A DNA stretch of 64,000 nucleotides from Tectiglobus sp965223355 (GCA_965223355.1 CBDCWE010000003.1:1240001-1304000), one strand, 5' to 3'. Counted from the first letter of the stretch, positions 53,582 through 62,871 are shown. Notes: generated by a model not told the origin, from the sequence alone. Translations and numbers: made by a program.

Positions 53582-54739
53582 TTAAGCCTGTGGCTTGTTG
53601 CCAAACATGCTGCGGCCGATAATCTCGCGCATGATTTCGCACGTCCCACCGGCAATGCGGCTCATGCGAGCATCCGCCCAGGCCCGTGCGATCGGGTATT
53701 CCCACATGTAACCAGCGCCGCCGAACAGCTGCAGACAGTCATCGAGAAGATCGCACATCATTTCGGCGGAAAGCATCTTGACCATGGCCGCATCGACGGC
53801 ATCGAGCTGGCCCTCAAGGTGCATCTCGATACACCTGTCGACAAAGACGCGCATCATGATGGCGTTGGATTTGACGGTGGCGAGCTTGAAGCGCGTGTTC
53901 TGGAACGATGAGATCGGCCGGCCGAATGCGTGGCGATCGGCAACGTAATCGACGGTCCACTCGAGCGCCGCCTCGATCACCGCCGCACAACGGATCGCCT
54001 GAATGAGGCGCTCTTGCGGGAGCTGTTCCATCAGGCCGACAAAGCCGCGCCCTTCGCCGCCGAGCAGATTGGTCACTGGCACACGCACGTCATCGAAAAA
54101 TAACTCGGAGGTGTCCTGTGCCTTATAGCCGATCTTGTTGAGATTGCGTCCGCGCCGGAAGCCGGCCCGCTCACGCTCGACCACGATCAGACTGACGCCG
54201 CGGGCGCCTTCCTTTGGATCCGTCTTGCATGCGACGATCACAAGGTCTGAGAGTTGACCGTTGGTGATATAGACCTTCTGCCCGGAAATGACGAACTCGT
54301 CGCCATCGCGGATCGCGCGGGTCTTGATCGACTGCAGGTCGGACCCCGCCGAGGGCTCGGTCATGGCGATCGCACCAATCTTATCACCGGCGACCATCGC
54401 CGGCAGCCACCGGTCCTTCTGCTCATCGGTTCCGTAATGCGCGATGTAGGGCGCGACAATATCGGAATGGAGATAGAAGCCGGGACCTGACGCACCGACC
54501 TTTGCCAGCTCTTCGATGACGATGGTCGAGAACAGAAAATCGACGCCGGCGCCACCGTATTTCTCGTCGATCGTCGGGCACAGGATACCGGCGTCTGCCG
54601 CCTGCTTCCAAGCTTCACGGCTGATCTGGCCGTCTTCCTCCCACTGGTCATGAAAGGGTACAATTTTCTCGGCGGTGAAGCGGCGCACGGTTTCGCGAAA
54701 CGCTTCGTGCTCGGCGGCAAAGATTGTACGTTGAAACAT
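53582..54739 (-). CDS. Acyl-CoA dehydrogenase
   Basis: A 385-residue FAD flavoenzyme making a 2-enoyl-CoA. Motifs: AIAMTEPSAGSDLQSIKTRA, VISGQKVYITNGQLSDLVIV, LPQERLIQAIRCAAVIEAALEWTVDYVADRHAFGRPISSFQNTRFKLA, LQLFGGAGYMWEYPIARAWADARMSRIAGGTCEIMREIIGR. The position of the usual YEGT catalytic Glu reads AGGT, as in long-chain (LCAD) type enzymes where the base lies in the helix around AAVIEAALEW. No membrane segment. It is on the same strand as the hydratase gene, 176 bp away, and divergent from the SDR gene. Confidence 0.92.
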   Translation of the reverse strand: MFQRTIFAAEHEAFRETVRRFTAEKIVPFHDQWEEDGQISREAWKQAADAGILCPTIDEKYGGAGVDFLFSTIVIEELAKVGASGPGFYLHSDIVAPYIAHYGTDEQKDRWLPAMVAGDKIGAIAMTEPSAGSDLQSIKTRAIRDGDEFVISGQKVYITNGQLSDLVIVACKTDPKEGARGVSLIVVERERAGFRRGRNLNKIGYKAQDTSELFFDDVRVPVTNLLGGEGRGFVGLMEQLPQERLIQAIRCAAVIEAALEWTVDYVADRHAFGRPISSFQNTRFKLATVKSNAIMMRVFVDRCIEMHLEGQLDAVDAAMVKMLSAEMMCDLLDDCLQLFGGAGYMWEYPIARAWADARMSRIAGGTCEIMREIIGRSMFGNKPQA

Positions 54740-54909
54740 CGGCCGTTCTTCCCTCTTGCTCGGAGTGGGCAGCGTCCGGCATCACCGTTCGGATCATGTT
54801 CGCGCGCATTGCTGCATGCCTGGCCATCGGCTTGCGCTCAACCCGTTGACCAGCGCAATATTGCACCCTGAACGACGTATTGGAAGCGCCAGACCAGGGA
54901 GCAAACGAC
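54740..54909. promoter_or_regulatory. Divergent promoter region between acyl-CoA dehydrogenase and SDR genes
   Basis: 170 bp between two oppositely directed start codons. Both genes belong to acyl-CoA oxidation, so shared control is likely. GGGAG (54898) serves as ribosome site for the SDR gene. No operator was recognised. Confidence 0.35.
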
Positions 54910-55830
54910 ATGGCCGACAACACCTTACTGCTGGATAAAGTAGCACTCGTCACGGGCGCGGGACGCGGCATTGGCCGAGAAATCGCGATCCTGATGGCGG
55001 CCTGCGGTGCGAAGGTCATCGTCAACGATCTCGGCGGTTCGACCGCAGGCGAAGGCGCCGACACAACGCCGGCTCAGGAGGTGGTTGACGTCATCAAGCA
55101 GGCCGGTGGGCAGGCCGAGGCCAACTATAACAGCGTCGCGGACTATGCCGCAGCCGAGGGCATGGTCCAGCAGGCGGTCGACTCGTTCGGTCGCATCGAC
55201 ATCGTCGTCAACGTCGCCGGCATCCTGCGCGACGTGATCTTCCACAAGATGACGATCGATGATTGGAACGCTGTCATCAATGTTCATCTCAACGGCACCT
55301 TCAACGTCAGCCGCGCTGCCGCAACCCACTTCCGCAACCAGCAATCCGGCCGCTACATTCACTTTACGTCGACGTCGGGTTTGATCGGGAACTTCGGCCA
55401 GGCGAACTACGCCGCCGCCAAGCTTGGCATTGTCGGCTTGTCGAAATCGATCGCTCTCGATATGGCCCGCTTCGGCGTGACCTCGAACTGCATTGGCCCG
55501 TTTGCCTGGAGCCGCATGATCGGCACCATTCCGGTGTCTTCTGACGAAGACAAGAAGCGGATCGAACGCATTAAAACCATGACGCCGGCCAAGATCGCGC
55601 CGATGATCTGCGCGCTGGCCTCGGACGAAGCACAAGACGTTACCGGCCAGATCTTCTGCGTGCGCTCCAACGAAATCCTGTTGATGAGCCAGAACCGGCC
55701 GCTGCGCTCCGTCGCGCGGCCCGAAGGCTGGACGCCATCGACAATTCTCGAGCACGCGATCCCGTCAATGCGCGCGACCTTCTATCCGCTCGACCGCTCG
55801 CAGGACATCTTCCCCTGGGACCCGATTTGA
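54910..55830 (+). CDS. Short-chain dehydrogenase, (3R)-hydroxyacyl-CoA dehydrogenase-like
   Basis: A 306-residue classical SDR. It has cofactor motif VTGAGRGIGREIA (T14-G-A-G-R-G-I-G), D-type NAD preference region IVNDLGGSTAGEG, VNVAGILRD, catalytic S154 and Y167-x-x-x-K171 in STSGLIGNFGQANYAAAKLG. The NDLGGS.GEG and GILRD signatures are those of the peroxisomal multifunctional enzyme 2 type dehydrogenase, so it probably oxidises (3R)-hydroxyacyl-CoA, or acts on a steroid/bile-acid-type CoA ester. ATG 54910 follows GGGAG. The MaoC-type hydratase downstream provides the matching hydration step. Confidence 0.92.
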   Translation: MADNTLLLDKVALVTGAGRGIGREIAILMAACGAKVIVNDLGGSTAGEGADTTPAQEVVDVIKQAGGQAEANYNSVADYAAAEGMVQQAVDSFGRIDIVVNVAGILRDVIFHKMTIDDWNAVINVHLNGTFNVSRAAATHFRNQQSGRYIHFTSTSGLIGNFGQANYAAAKLGIVGLSKSIALDMARFGVTSNCIGPFAWSRMIGTIPVSSDEDKKRIERIKTMTPAKIAPMICALASDEAQDVTGQIFCVRSNEILLMSQNRPLRSVARPEGWTPSTILEHAIPSMRATFYPLDRSQDIFPWDPI

Positions 55831-56006
55831 TGAACGTCGCACTTCGCTGCGACCGGACCTAATGCGACAATCAAGTCCTCGCTCCTGGGAGCGGGGCCGA
55901 GACCGGTCGGCACTGCTCCCGAGTTCTCTTCCGAGGAGGGCAGGCCAACCGCAGCCGGTCGTCCACCGCCAGCAAACCCGCGCAGCGGCGCAACGGAGCC
56001 GACACC

Positions 56007-56870
56007 ATGGCAGAATTTTCCTACGACAACATCATGAATTGGCCGTTCAAGCCGGCCGAGCAGACCTACACCGAGAAGGATACGATCCTCTACGCGCTCG
56101 GTATCGGCCTTGGCTATGATCCGATGGACAAGGCCCAGCTCAACTATCTTTTCGAAGAATACGACTTCACATGCGTGCCGACCATGGCCGTCGTGCTCGC
56201 CGGGCCGGGAATGTGGTCCCGCGATCCGGACAGCGGCATCGACTGGAAGCAGATCCTTCACGGCGAGCAGGAAGTCATTGTTCACAGACCGCTGCCGCCC
56301 GCGGCGACGGTCACGGCGACCACCAAAGTGACCGAGGTGCTCGACAAAGGCGCCGGCAAAGGCGCGCTGATCTACACGACGCGGACGCTTAAAGACAAGG
56401 CGACCGGTGATGATCTGGCCACGTTGAAGTCGACAACGTTTGCACGCGGCAACGGCGGCTTTGGCGGCAGACCGGGGCCGCAGCCGGCTCCGCATCCAAT
56501 ACCGGACCGCGCGCCCGACGCGGTCTGCGACCTGCCGACCATGATCAACTCGGCTCTGATTTATCGCCTTTCCGGTGATCGCAACCCGCTGCACATCTGC
56601 CCCGACGTTGCGGCGGCGGCAGGTTTCAAGGCACCGATCCTGCACGGTCTGTGCTCTCTCGGCACCGCCGGTCATGCCGTGCTGCGCAGTTACTGCGATT
56701 ATGATGCCAAGCGTTTCAAATCGCTGAAACTGCGGTTCGCCAGCCCGGTCTATCCCGGCGAAACCATTCGCACGGAAATGTGGCAGGACGCCAACGTCGT
56801 CTCGTTCCAATCCAAGGTCGTCGAACGTGATCAGATCGTATTGAGCAACGGCCGGTGTGAAGTCGCCTAG
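56007..56870 (+). CDS. MaoC-family enoyl-CoA hydratase 2
   Basis: A 287-residue double hot-dog hydratase: N-terminal pseudo-domain (FTCVPTMAVVLAGPGMW, GEQEVIVHRPLPPAATVTATT) and C-terminal catalytic domain with YRLSGDRNPLHICPDVAAAAGFKAPILHGLCSLG (Asp and His of the hydratase-2 motif at about residues 190-197) and FASPVYPGETIRTEMW. It adds water to trans-2-enoyl-CoA to give the (3R)-hydroxy product that the preceding SDR would oxidise. The TAG stop is part of a CTAG-type palindromic repeat at its 3' end. Confidence 0.92.
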   Translation: MAEFSYDNIMNWPFKPAEQTYTEKDTILYALGIGLGYDPMDKAQLNYLFEEYDFTCVPTMAVVLAGPGMWSRDPDSGIDWKQILHGEQEVIVHRPLPPAATVTATTKVTEVLDKGAGKGALIYTTRTLKDKATGDDLATLKSTTFARGNGGFGGRPGPQPAPHPIPDRAPDAVCDLPTMINSALIYRLSGDRNPLHICPDVAAAAGFKAPILHGLCSLGTAGHAVLRSYCDYDAKRFKSLKLRFASPVYPGETIRTEMWQDANVVSFQSKVVERDQIVLSNGRCEVA

Positions 56871-56953
56871 AGCAACCTGCCTTTATTCGGAATCGGAACG
56901 ATCCTGAATAAAGGCAGAAAGTTGCTCGCCTCTAAAGCACAATGATGATCTAG
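56867..56953 (-). repeat. CTAG-bounded double-hairpin repeat, copy 6 (internal deletion, inverted)
   Basis: 87 bp starting CTAGAGCAACCTGCC and ending GATGATCTAG. Hairpin B is complete; most of hairpin A and the linker are lost. Its first CTAG contributes the stop codon of the MaoC gene. Confidence 0.8.
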
Positions 56954-57293
56954 TGGTCTCGACCACCTAAAATGACGCGCTGAGATGCGCTGCCTTGGTT
57001 CGTGAACAGGCCTGGTTCGTGAGCAGCAAGGCGTGCCAAGGCATAGCGTGCGCAATGCTGTGCCCGTGCTCTGCCCCGGTGCTGCCCAACCGGGGCCAAA
57101 CTGGAGCCAAGGTTCTACCGCCACAATGGGGTCGGGAGGCGGGGCTTTGTCATCTGTAGGCTGTTGGAAACGCAGATTCGATCGCGCGTTCCAGGTCGTG
57201 CATTTCGCCGATCATTAATGGATGGTCAACGGGTTTGGTCGATGCTGATTGCGGCCACGCAAGTTTGTCGAGGCGAGGGAAAGGGGCGAGGTC

Positions 57294-57956
57294 GTGCGTA
57301 ATTTCTCTGCCGCTGTGGCGGCGACAGTGTTGACCACGACGGGCTGTAGTCTCAGCACCCAACCGTTGTCTTATGGTTTGAACAGCCAGCCCGCCGTGAC
57401 CGGTTACAGCCAGCGCCCGGACGGTGGCTTCGCCACGAAACCGATGCCGAAGACTTCGCGAGCGGCGAGCCTGCGCAACAGCGCCGCGCACGATGCTGCA
57501 CGCGCCGGCACCGTCACCGACGCTGCCAAAGGCGCGCTGTCGGATCGCGACCATGGTGCGGTCAGCCTGAACGTCACCAAAGCCCAAACTCTGATCAATG
57601 CCTATCGCCGCAAGCACGGTCTAAAGCCGTTGCGAGTGGACGCCTTGCTGACTGCCGCAGCCAAGGCCCACGCGCGCGATCTTGCCAAGTGGGACCGGAT
57701 CTCGCACTTCGGCTCCGACGGCTCCAATCCCTGGGATCGCGTCAAACGTGCCGGCTACACGGCGCGCCTGGCCGCCGAAAATGTCGGCACCGGTCAGGCG
57801 AGCCTCGAAGAAGTCCTCGCCGGTTGGAAAAAGAGCCCCGGTCACAACAAGAACCTGTTGCTGCGCGATGCCCGTCACATGGGGATCGCCTTGGTGCACG
57901 CCCGCGATTCGGAGTTCAAGACATTCTGGACGTTGGTGCTGGGTGCCCGTTTCTGA
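57294..57956 (+). CDS. CAP-domain (SCP/PR-1 like) lipoprotein
   Basis: A 220-residue secreted protein. GTG 57294 gives a short signal peptide with a lipobox-like LTTTGC (Cys about residue 17), so it is probably a lipoprotein. The C-terminal domain (about 95-220) is a CAP fold: INAYRRKHGLKPLRVDALLTAAAKAHARDLAKWDRISHFGSDGSNPWDRVKRAGYTARLAAENVGTG, then VLAGWKKSPGHNKNLLLRDARHMGIALVHA. The His, Glu and His of the CAP cavity (in SHFG, AENV and GHNKN) are present. The biochemical role of bacterial CAP proteins is not established. The linker is low-complexity. Confidence 0.85.
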   Translation: MRNFSAAVAATVLTTTGCSLSTQPLSYGLNSQPAVTGYSQRPDGGFATKPMPKTSRAASLRNSAAHDAARAGTVTDAAKGALSDRDHGAVSLNVTKAQTLINAYRRKHGLKPLRVDALLTAAAKAHARDLAKWDRISHFGSDGSNPWDRVKRAGYTARLAAENVGTGQASLEEVLAGWKKSPGHNKNLLLRDARHMGIALVHARDSEFKTFWTLVLGARF

Positions 57957-58093
57957 GGAACTGCGCTGGCGCGGCGGTTTCATCCGCAACAGTTTTACGG
58001 GCACAGATTTAGCGGCGGCGTTCGATCGGCCATTGCCTGATGTTGCGCCTGGTGTTGCCGGTCGAGCGGGTGTTTGAAGGCGAGCTATGGGCG

Positions 58094-58330
58094 CTAATCT
58101 TGCAACAATTCGTCGAGACGCTGCTGCGCGCGTATCCGAACACGCTCGGCGACCCCGGCCCACGCCCACGAGCGACCGGCGTCGCCGGCCAGGTAGTGCT
58201 TTGTTGAAAGGAACTCCGCCACATCTGCCGCATAAATGCCGTGCTTGCCTTCCAGCACCTCAGCGATACACTCGACATCAGCTGGGGTTGACGTTGCGTC
58301 CAAATCCGGGTGCGTATTCGCCGTCATCAC
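58094..58330 (-). CDS. Small conserved-looking hypothetical protein
   Basis: A 78-residue soluble protein (start MMTANTHPDLDA, core VECIAEVLEGKHGIYAADVAEFLSTKHYLAGDAGRSWAWAGVAERVRIRAQQRLDELLQD). The helical, acidic sequence with AADVAEFL and GDAGRSWAWAGVAERV looks like a conserved short family seen in alphaproteobacteria, but I cannot name it. The start may be either of two adjacent ATGs. It is convergent to the CAP gene. Confidence 0.55.
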   Translation of the reverse strand: MMTANTHPDLDATSTPADVECIAEVLEGKHGIYAADVAEFLSTKHYLAGDAGRSWAWAGVAERVRIRAQQRLDELLQD

Positions 58331-58507
58331 TCCGACGTTCCACTTCGTGACTGTGTCAACCTGGAGGAAGCAATATCGGCGCCAAGTGTGCTTGACCCGC
58401 GCGACGGGTTGCCCGGCGGCATAACGCGGGGCACCGGGATTGGTAAATTCCCGCCGATCGCGGTGGTCGAGGTTCCTTAGGTGTTGTTGATGAGATTAGG
58501 TCCCAAA

Positions 58508-58835
58508 ATGAAACAAATGTTAGCCCGAGATCAGGCAGTTTCGATCGCCAATCGATGGCGCGGCTGCATCCGCCTTTGGTTGGTCGCAGCATCGTCTGTG
58601 TGCCTCATGACCGTGGTCGTGTCCGCACAAACCAAGCCGGGTGGAGCGAGCGACAGCGTTCCCGGCGCGAGCACCGCACCAGGCGCAGTCCGCCAGCACC
58701 GCCGGCCGCAACAACCAAACAGCGGTGATGTCCGTCGCCGCGATCAACACCGGCCGGGATGTCGCTACCAACGCCAGGGCGATCTCCAGCTTCTCGTTTG
58801 ATCCGCACGCGATGATGCCCGGCACGAGGCTCTGA
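58508..58835 (+). pseudogene. Possible frameshifted secreted protein
   Basis: From ATG 58508 the frame gives a signal-peptide-like N-terminus (GCIRLWLVAASSVCLMTVVVSAQT) and a Gly/Ser/Ala-rich stretch to about GASTAPGAVRQ. The protein-like continuation (SASTAGRNNQTAVMSVAAINTGRDVATNARAISSFSF) lies in another frame ending at 58835. A single indel near 58690 would join them. I do not recognise a family, and chance is possible. Confidence 0.3.
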
Positions 58836-58875
58836 TTGTGAACCGTCAAAAGGTTGTCCATTCGGCCTAGCCTAG

Positions 58876-59027
58876 AACCTCTGACCAAGTCCGGGGTCCA
58901 GGGGACCCATCCCCTGGTCGGGGTGTTTGAGGGGCGGACAAGCCCCTCAAGGATCGCCGCACCGCGGCGATATGTTAAGGGCTCTGCCGTTGCCGATCCC
59001 GCCAAAGGGCCAAGCCCTTTGGAAACC
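58876..59027 (+). repeat. Hairpin-rich dispersed repeat, family 2, copy 3
   Basis: About 150 bp: CCAGGGGACCCATCCCCTGG, GAGGGGCGGACAAGCCCCTC, ATCGCCGCACCGCGGCGAT, GTTAAGGGCTCTGCCGTT and AAAGGGCCAAGCCCTTT stems in the same order as at 45530. It precedes the cupin gene by 33 bp. Confidence 0.8.
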
Positions 59028-59059
59028 CGCACCGAAACAACGTCCACAAGGACGAAACG

Positions 59060-59731
59060 ATGAAAATCAATGCAGACTTTGATGTCCGCGTCGTGCTCCA
59101 CGCCGACGATATCGACTGGCGGGCCTCGCCGATGCCGGGCGTGAGCCGCCGGCCCTTGGACAGAATTGGCGACGAGCTGGCGCGCGCAACAACCATCGTG
59201 CGATATGCACCCGGCAGCAAATTCTCAGCCCACACGCACGACGGCGGCGAGGAGTTCATCGTGCTGGACGGTGTCTTTCAAGATGAGCACGGTGATTTTC
59301 CGGCTGGCTCATATATTCGCAATCCGCCAACCTCGCGCCATACGCCTGGGTCCGATGACGGCTGCACCATCTTCGTCAAGCTTTGGCAATTCGACGCCGA
59401 TGACAGATCCTACATCCGTATCGACATGAACAAGATTGGCGCGGTGCCTGATCAGACGCGGCCGGGTGTCAAAGTCTCGCCGCTGTTCAAGGACCAAAAT
59501 GAAGACGTCCGCCTCGAACACTGGGACGGCGGTTGCGAGGCAAGCTTTGCAGTCGCAGGCGGTGCCGAAATTTTTGTCCTGGATGGCGAGATCGAAGAAA
59601 GCGGCGATCAACTAAGGCGCCACTCCTGGGCCCGGATCCCGGCCGGCGGGACGGTCTCGCTCAAGACCGATAATCAATCTGCAAAGATTTGGATTAAGAG
59701 CGGCCATTTGAAATCAATCAAGGCGCCCTAA
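59060..59731 (+). CDS. Double-cupin protein, ChrR-like
   Basis: A 223-residue cupin resembling the ChrR-type cupin domain (anti-sigma factor C-terminal domain and stand-alone relatives). The first barrel has YAPGSKFSAHTHDGGEEFIVLDGVFQDEHGDFPAGSYIRNPPTSRHTP (H, H, E and H metal ligands, about residues 50-98). The second is degenerate (GGAEIFVLDGEIEESGDQLRRHSWARIPAGG). The N-terminal sigma-binding part of true ChrR is missing, so it is likely a stand-alone sensor or enzyme. It lies between two family 2 repeats in opposite orientation. Confidence 0.82.
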   Translation: MKINADFDVRVVLHADDIDWRASPMPGVSRRPLDRIGDELARATTIVRYAPGSKFSAHTHDGGEEFIVLDGVFQDEHGDFPAGSYIRNPPTSRHTPGSDDGCTIFVKLWQFDADDRSYIRIDMNKIGAVPDQTRPGVKVSPLFKDQNEDVRLEHWDGGCEASFAVAGGAEIFVLDGEIEESGDQLRRHSWARIPAGGTVSLKTDNQSAKIWIKSGHLKSIKAP

Positions 59732-59734
59732 GGA

Positions 59735-59878
59735 GCCTCTGAACAAATCATGGGTTTGCAACGGGCGGCGCCCTTAACCCATCGCCGCGTTGTGGCGATC
59801 GATGAGGGGCTTGTCCGCCCCTCAAACACCCCGACCAGGGGATGATCCCCTGGACCTCGGACCTGGCCGGAGGTTCCT
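59735..59878 (-). repeat. Hairpin-rich dispersed repeat, family 2, copy 4 (inverted)
   Basis: About 144 bp in reverse orientation: GAGGGGCTTGTCCGCCCCTC and CCAGGGGATGATCCCCTGG are recognisable, with ATCGCC...GGCGAT upstream. With copy 3 it brackets the cupin gene as an inverted pair about 700 bp apart. Confidence 0.75.
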
Positions 59879-60176
59879 GAGCCTATACCAGCCCGCGGCG
59901 GTCCGCGGCGAAGAGATGACAACCGGATCAAGCTTTCACTGCCGGCAAACTCAGCGCCCGATGCCGCGCTCGCCCCGGACTTGCCGACACCAAAGCGTGC
60001 CCAACCTACCCGACCGGTCCATCGCCATCGCGCACCATCACATCGGCCCGCCCGACAGGTTCGAACGACGTTTCAATCTTAGGGCGCGCCATTGGCGAGG
60101 ACATCGACAAGCCGGCGGATTGTTGGGTGGGCCCCTCGGGTAGGGCTCAATTGGTAAAGTTATCGTTTGTAGCGCC
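59879..60176. other. Intergenic, no feature recognised
   Basis: 298 bp between the inverted family 2 repeat and the 333-bp tandem array. No reading frame with protein-like character, RNA gene or promoter was recognised. Confidence 0.4.
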
Positions 60177-62685
60177 ATGGGTCCCGGTGACAAGCACCGG
60201 GATGACCCCGGAGGGGTTGGGCTTGCGATGGTGGGAGGTCGCTCTGTCCGCGCTGCGGCGCGGACGGGAAGACGGTTTGAAGGTTTGCTGGAACTTTCAA
60301 CACACACCAACGTCATCCCGGCACGTGTTGCCGGGATCCATTTCTCAGCGGGCCCAAAGCTTGCCGGTGATCCTGGCACCCGGCAGCGAAGAGGACAGGT
60401 CGATCCAGTGCCGGTTCTCGCTGAATAGCGTCGTCAGTGGCCGCAAACTGCAGGCAATAGGTGTAGTAGGTTTTCATTGAGTAAATTCATTTCACTGAGT
60501 ATAGCGATGAATGGGTCCCGGTGACAAGCACCGGGATGACCCCTGAGGGGTTGGGCTTGCGACGGTTGGAGGCCACTCTGTCCGCACTGCGTCTCGAATG
60601 GGCAGGCGGTTTGAAGGTTTGCTGGGCCTCTCAACACACACAAACGTCATCCCGGCACATGTTGCCGGGACCCATTTCTCAGCGGACCCAAAGCTTGCCG
60701 ATGATCTCGACACCCGGCAGCGAAGAGGACAGGTCGATCCAGTGCGGGTTCTCACTGAATAGCGTCGTCAGTGGCCGCAAACTGCTGGTATGAGATGTAG
60801 AAGGTTTCATAGGGCAAACTCATTTGACTGAGTATGGCGATGAATGGATCCCGGTGACAAGCACCGGGATGACGCCGGAGGGGTTGGGCGTACGATGGTT
60901 GGAGGCCACTCTGTCCGCACTGCGTCTCGAATGGGCAGGCGGTTTGAAGGTTTGCTGGGCCTCTCAACACACACAAACGTCATCCCGGCACGTGTTGCCG
61001 AGACCCATTTCTCAGCGGGCCCAAAGCTTGCCGATGATCTCGACACCCGGCAGCGAAGAGGACAGGTCGATCCAGTACCGGTTCTCGCTGAATAGCGTCG
61101 TCAGTGGCCGCAAACTGCAGGCAATAGGTGTAGTAGGTTTTCATTGAGTAAACTCATTTCACTGAGTATAGCGATGAATGGGTCCCGGTGACAAGCACCG
61201 GGATGACCCCGGAGGGGTTGGGCTTGCGACGGTGGGAGGTCGCCATCTCCGTACTGCGGCGCGGACGGGCAGGCGGTTTGAAGGTTTGCTGGAACTTTCA
61301 ACACACACCAACGTCATCCCGGCACGTGTTGCCGGGACCCATTTCTCAGCGGACCCAAAGCTTGCCGATGATCTCAACACCCGGCAGCGAAGAGGACGGG
61401 TCGATCCAGTGCCGGTTCTCGCTGAATAGCGTCGTCAGTGGCCGCAAACTGCAGGCAATAGGTGTAGTAGGTTTCATTGGGCAAACTCATTGGTCTGAGT
61501 ATGGCGATGAATGGGTCCCGGTGACAAGCACCGGGATGACCCCGGAGGGGTTGGGCTTGCGATGGTGGGAGGCCGCTCTGTCCGCGCTGTGCCTCGAATG
61601 GGAAAACTGTTTGAAGGTTCGCAGAACCTTTCAACACACACAAACGTCATCCCGGTGCTTGTCACCGGGACCCATTTCTCAGCGGACCCAAAGCTTGCCG
61701 GTGATCCTGGCACCCGGCAGCGAAGAGGACAGGTCGATCCAGTGCCGGTTCTCGCTGAATAGCGTCGTCAGTGGCCGCAAACTGCTGGTATGAGGTGTAG
61801 TAGGTTTTCATCGAGCAAACTCATTGGTCTGAGTATGGCGATGAATGGGTCCCGGTGACGAGCACCGGGATGACGCCGGAGGGGTTGGCGTGCGGCGGTG
61901 GGAGGCCGCCATGTTCGCGCTGTGCCTCGAATGGGCAGGCGGTTTGAAGGTTCGCAGAGCCTTTCAACACGCACAAACGTCATCCCGGCACGTGTTGCCG
62001 GGACCCATTTCTCAGCGGACCCAAAGCTTGCCGGTGATCTCTGCACCCGGCAGCGACGGGAATAGGTCGATCCAGTGCCGGTTCTCGCTGAATAGCGTCG
62101 TCAGTGGCCGCAAACTGCAGGCAATAGGTGTAGTAGGTTTCATTGGGCAAACTCATTTGGCTGAGCATGGCGATGAATGGGTCCCGGTGACAAGCACCGG
62201 GATGACCCCGGAGGGGTTGGCGTGCGGCGGTGGGAGGCCGCCATGTTCGCGCTGTGCCTCGAATGGGCAGGCGGTTTGAAGGTTTGCTGGAACTTTCAAC
62301 ACACACCAACGTCATCCCGGCACGTGTTGCCGAGACCCATTTCTCAGCGGGCCCAAAGCTTGCCGATGATCTCGACACCCGGCAGCGAAGAGGACAGGTC
62401 GATCCAGTACCGGTTCTCGCTGAATAGCGTCGTCAGTGGCCGCAAACTGCTGGTATGAGGTGTAGTAGGTTTCATTGGGCAAACTCATTGGTCTGAGCAT
62501 GGCGATGAATGGGTCCCGGTGACAAGCACCGGGATGACCCCGGACGGGTTGGCGTGCGGCGGTGGGAGGCCGCCATGTTCGCGCTGCGCCTCGAATGGGA
62601 AAACTGTTTGAAGGTTTGCTGGGCCTCTCAACACACACAAACGTCATCCCGGCACGTGTTGCCGGGACCCATGTCGCAGCTGGCT
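60177..62685 (+). repeat. Tandem array of eight ~333-bp units
   Basis: Units start with ATGGGTCCCGGTGACAAGCA at 60177, 60511, 60844 (ATGGATCCC), 61178, 61511, 61845, 62177 and 62509, a period of 332-334 bp; the last is truncated. Each unit has a hairpin (CCCGGTGACAAGCACCGGG), about 100 bp of variable sequence, and the inverted partner GTCATCCCGGCACGTGTTGC then CGGGACCCAT. A conserved ~190-bp spacer follows (AAGCTTGCCGATGATC..., CGCTGAATAGCGTCGTCAGT...). Long frames run through the array only because the period is a multiple of 3 in several units. The codons do not look like a real protein on the plus strand. Confidence 0.9.
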
Positions 62686-62823
62686 CGGAGTGCGATGTTG
62701 TGGATCTGGAAACCAACCAAATGTTCCAGGTTACCGCGCCAGCGCACTAGGGCCTGTTGAGTATCAGGCCATAGGCTGCCTTGACAAATATTGCGCCGAC
62801 CGACTTGCCATAACGTCGCCAGT

Positions 62824-62853
62824 TTGATATACGTAACTATATAACATTATAAT
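62824..62853 (+). promoter_or_regulatory. Candidate promoter of the MerC-like gene
   Basis: TTGATA (62824-62829) and TATAAT (62848-62853), 18-bp spacer, in an AT-rich stretch just after the tandem array. The imperfect palindrome ATATACGTAACTATAT (62827-62842) between them is the kind of site an ArsR-type repressor uses. No such regulator is in the window. Confidence 0.5.
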
Positions 62854-62871
62854 GAAATGTGAGCGGTATCT

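Noticed and set aside
60177..62685. CRISPR array
   Set aside because: Repeat unit is 333 bp with no short repeats separated by unique spacers, and no cas genes are present.
60177..62685. Repeat-protein gene encoded by the tandem array (for example 61188-61793)
   Set aside because: Frames start and stop differently in each copy, read through obvious palindromes (VPVTSTGMTPE-type peptides common in spurious annotations), and lack ribosome sites.
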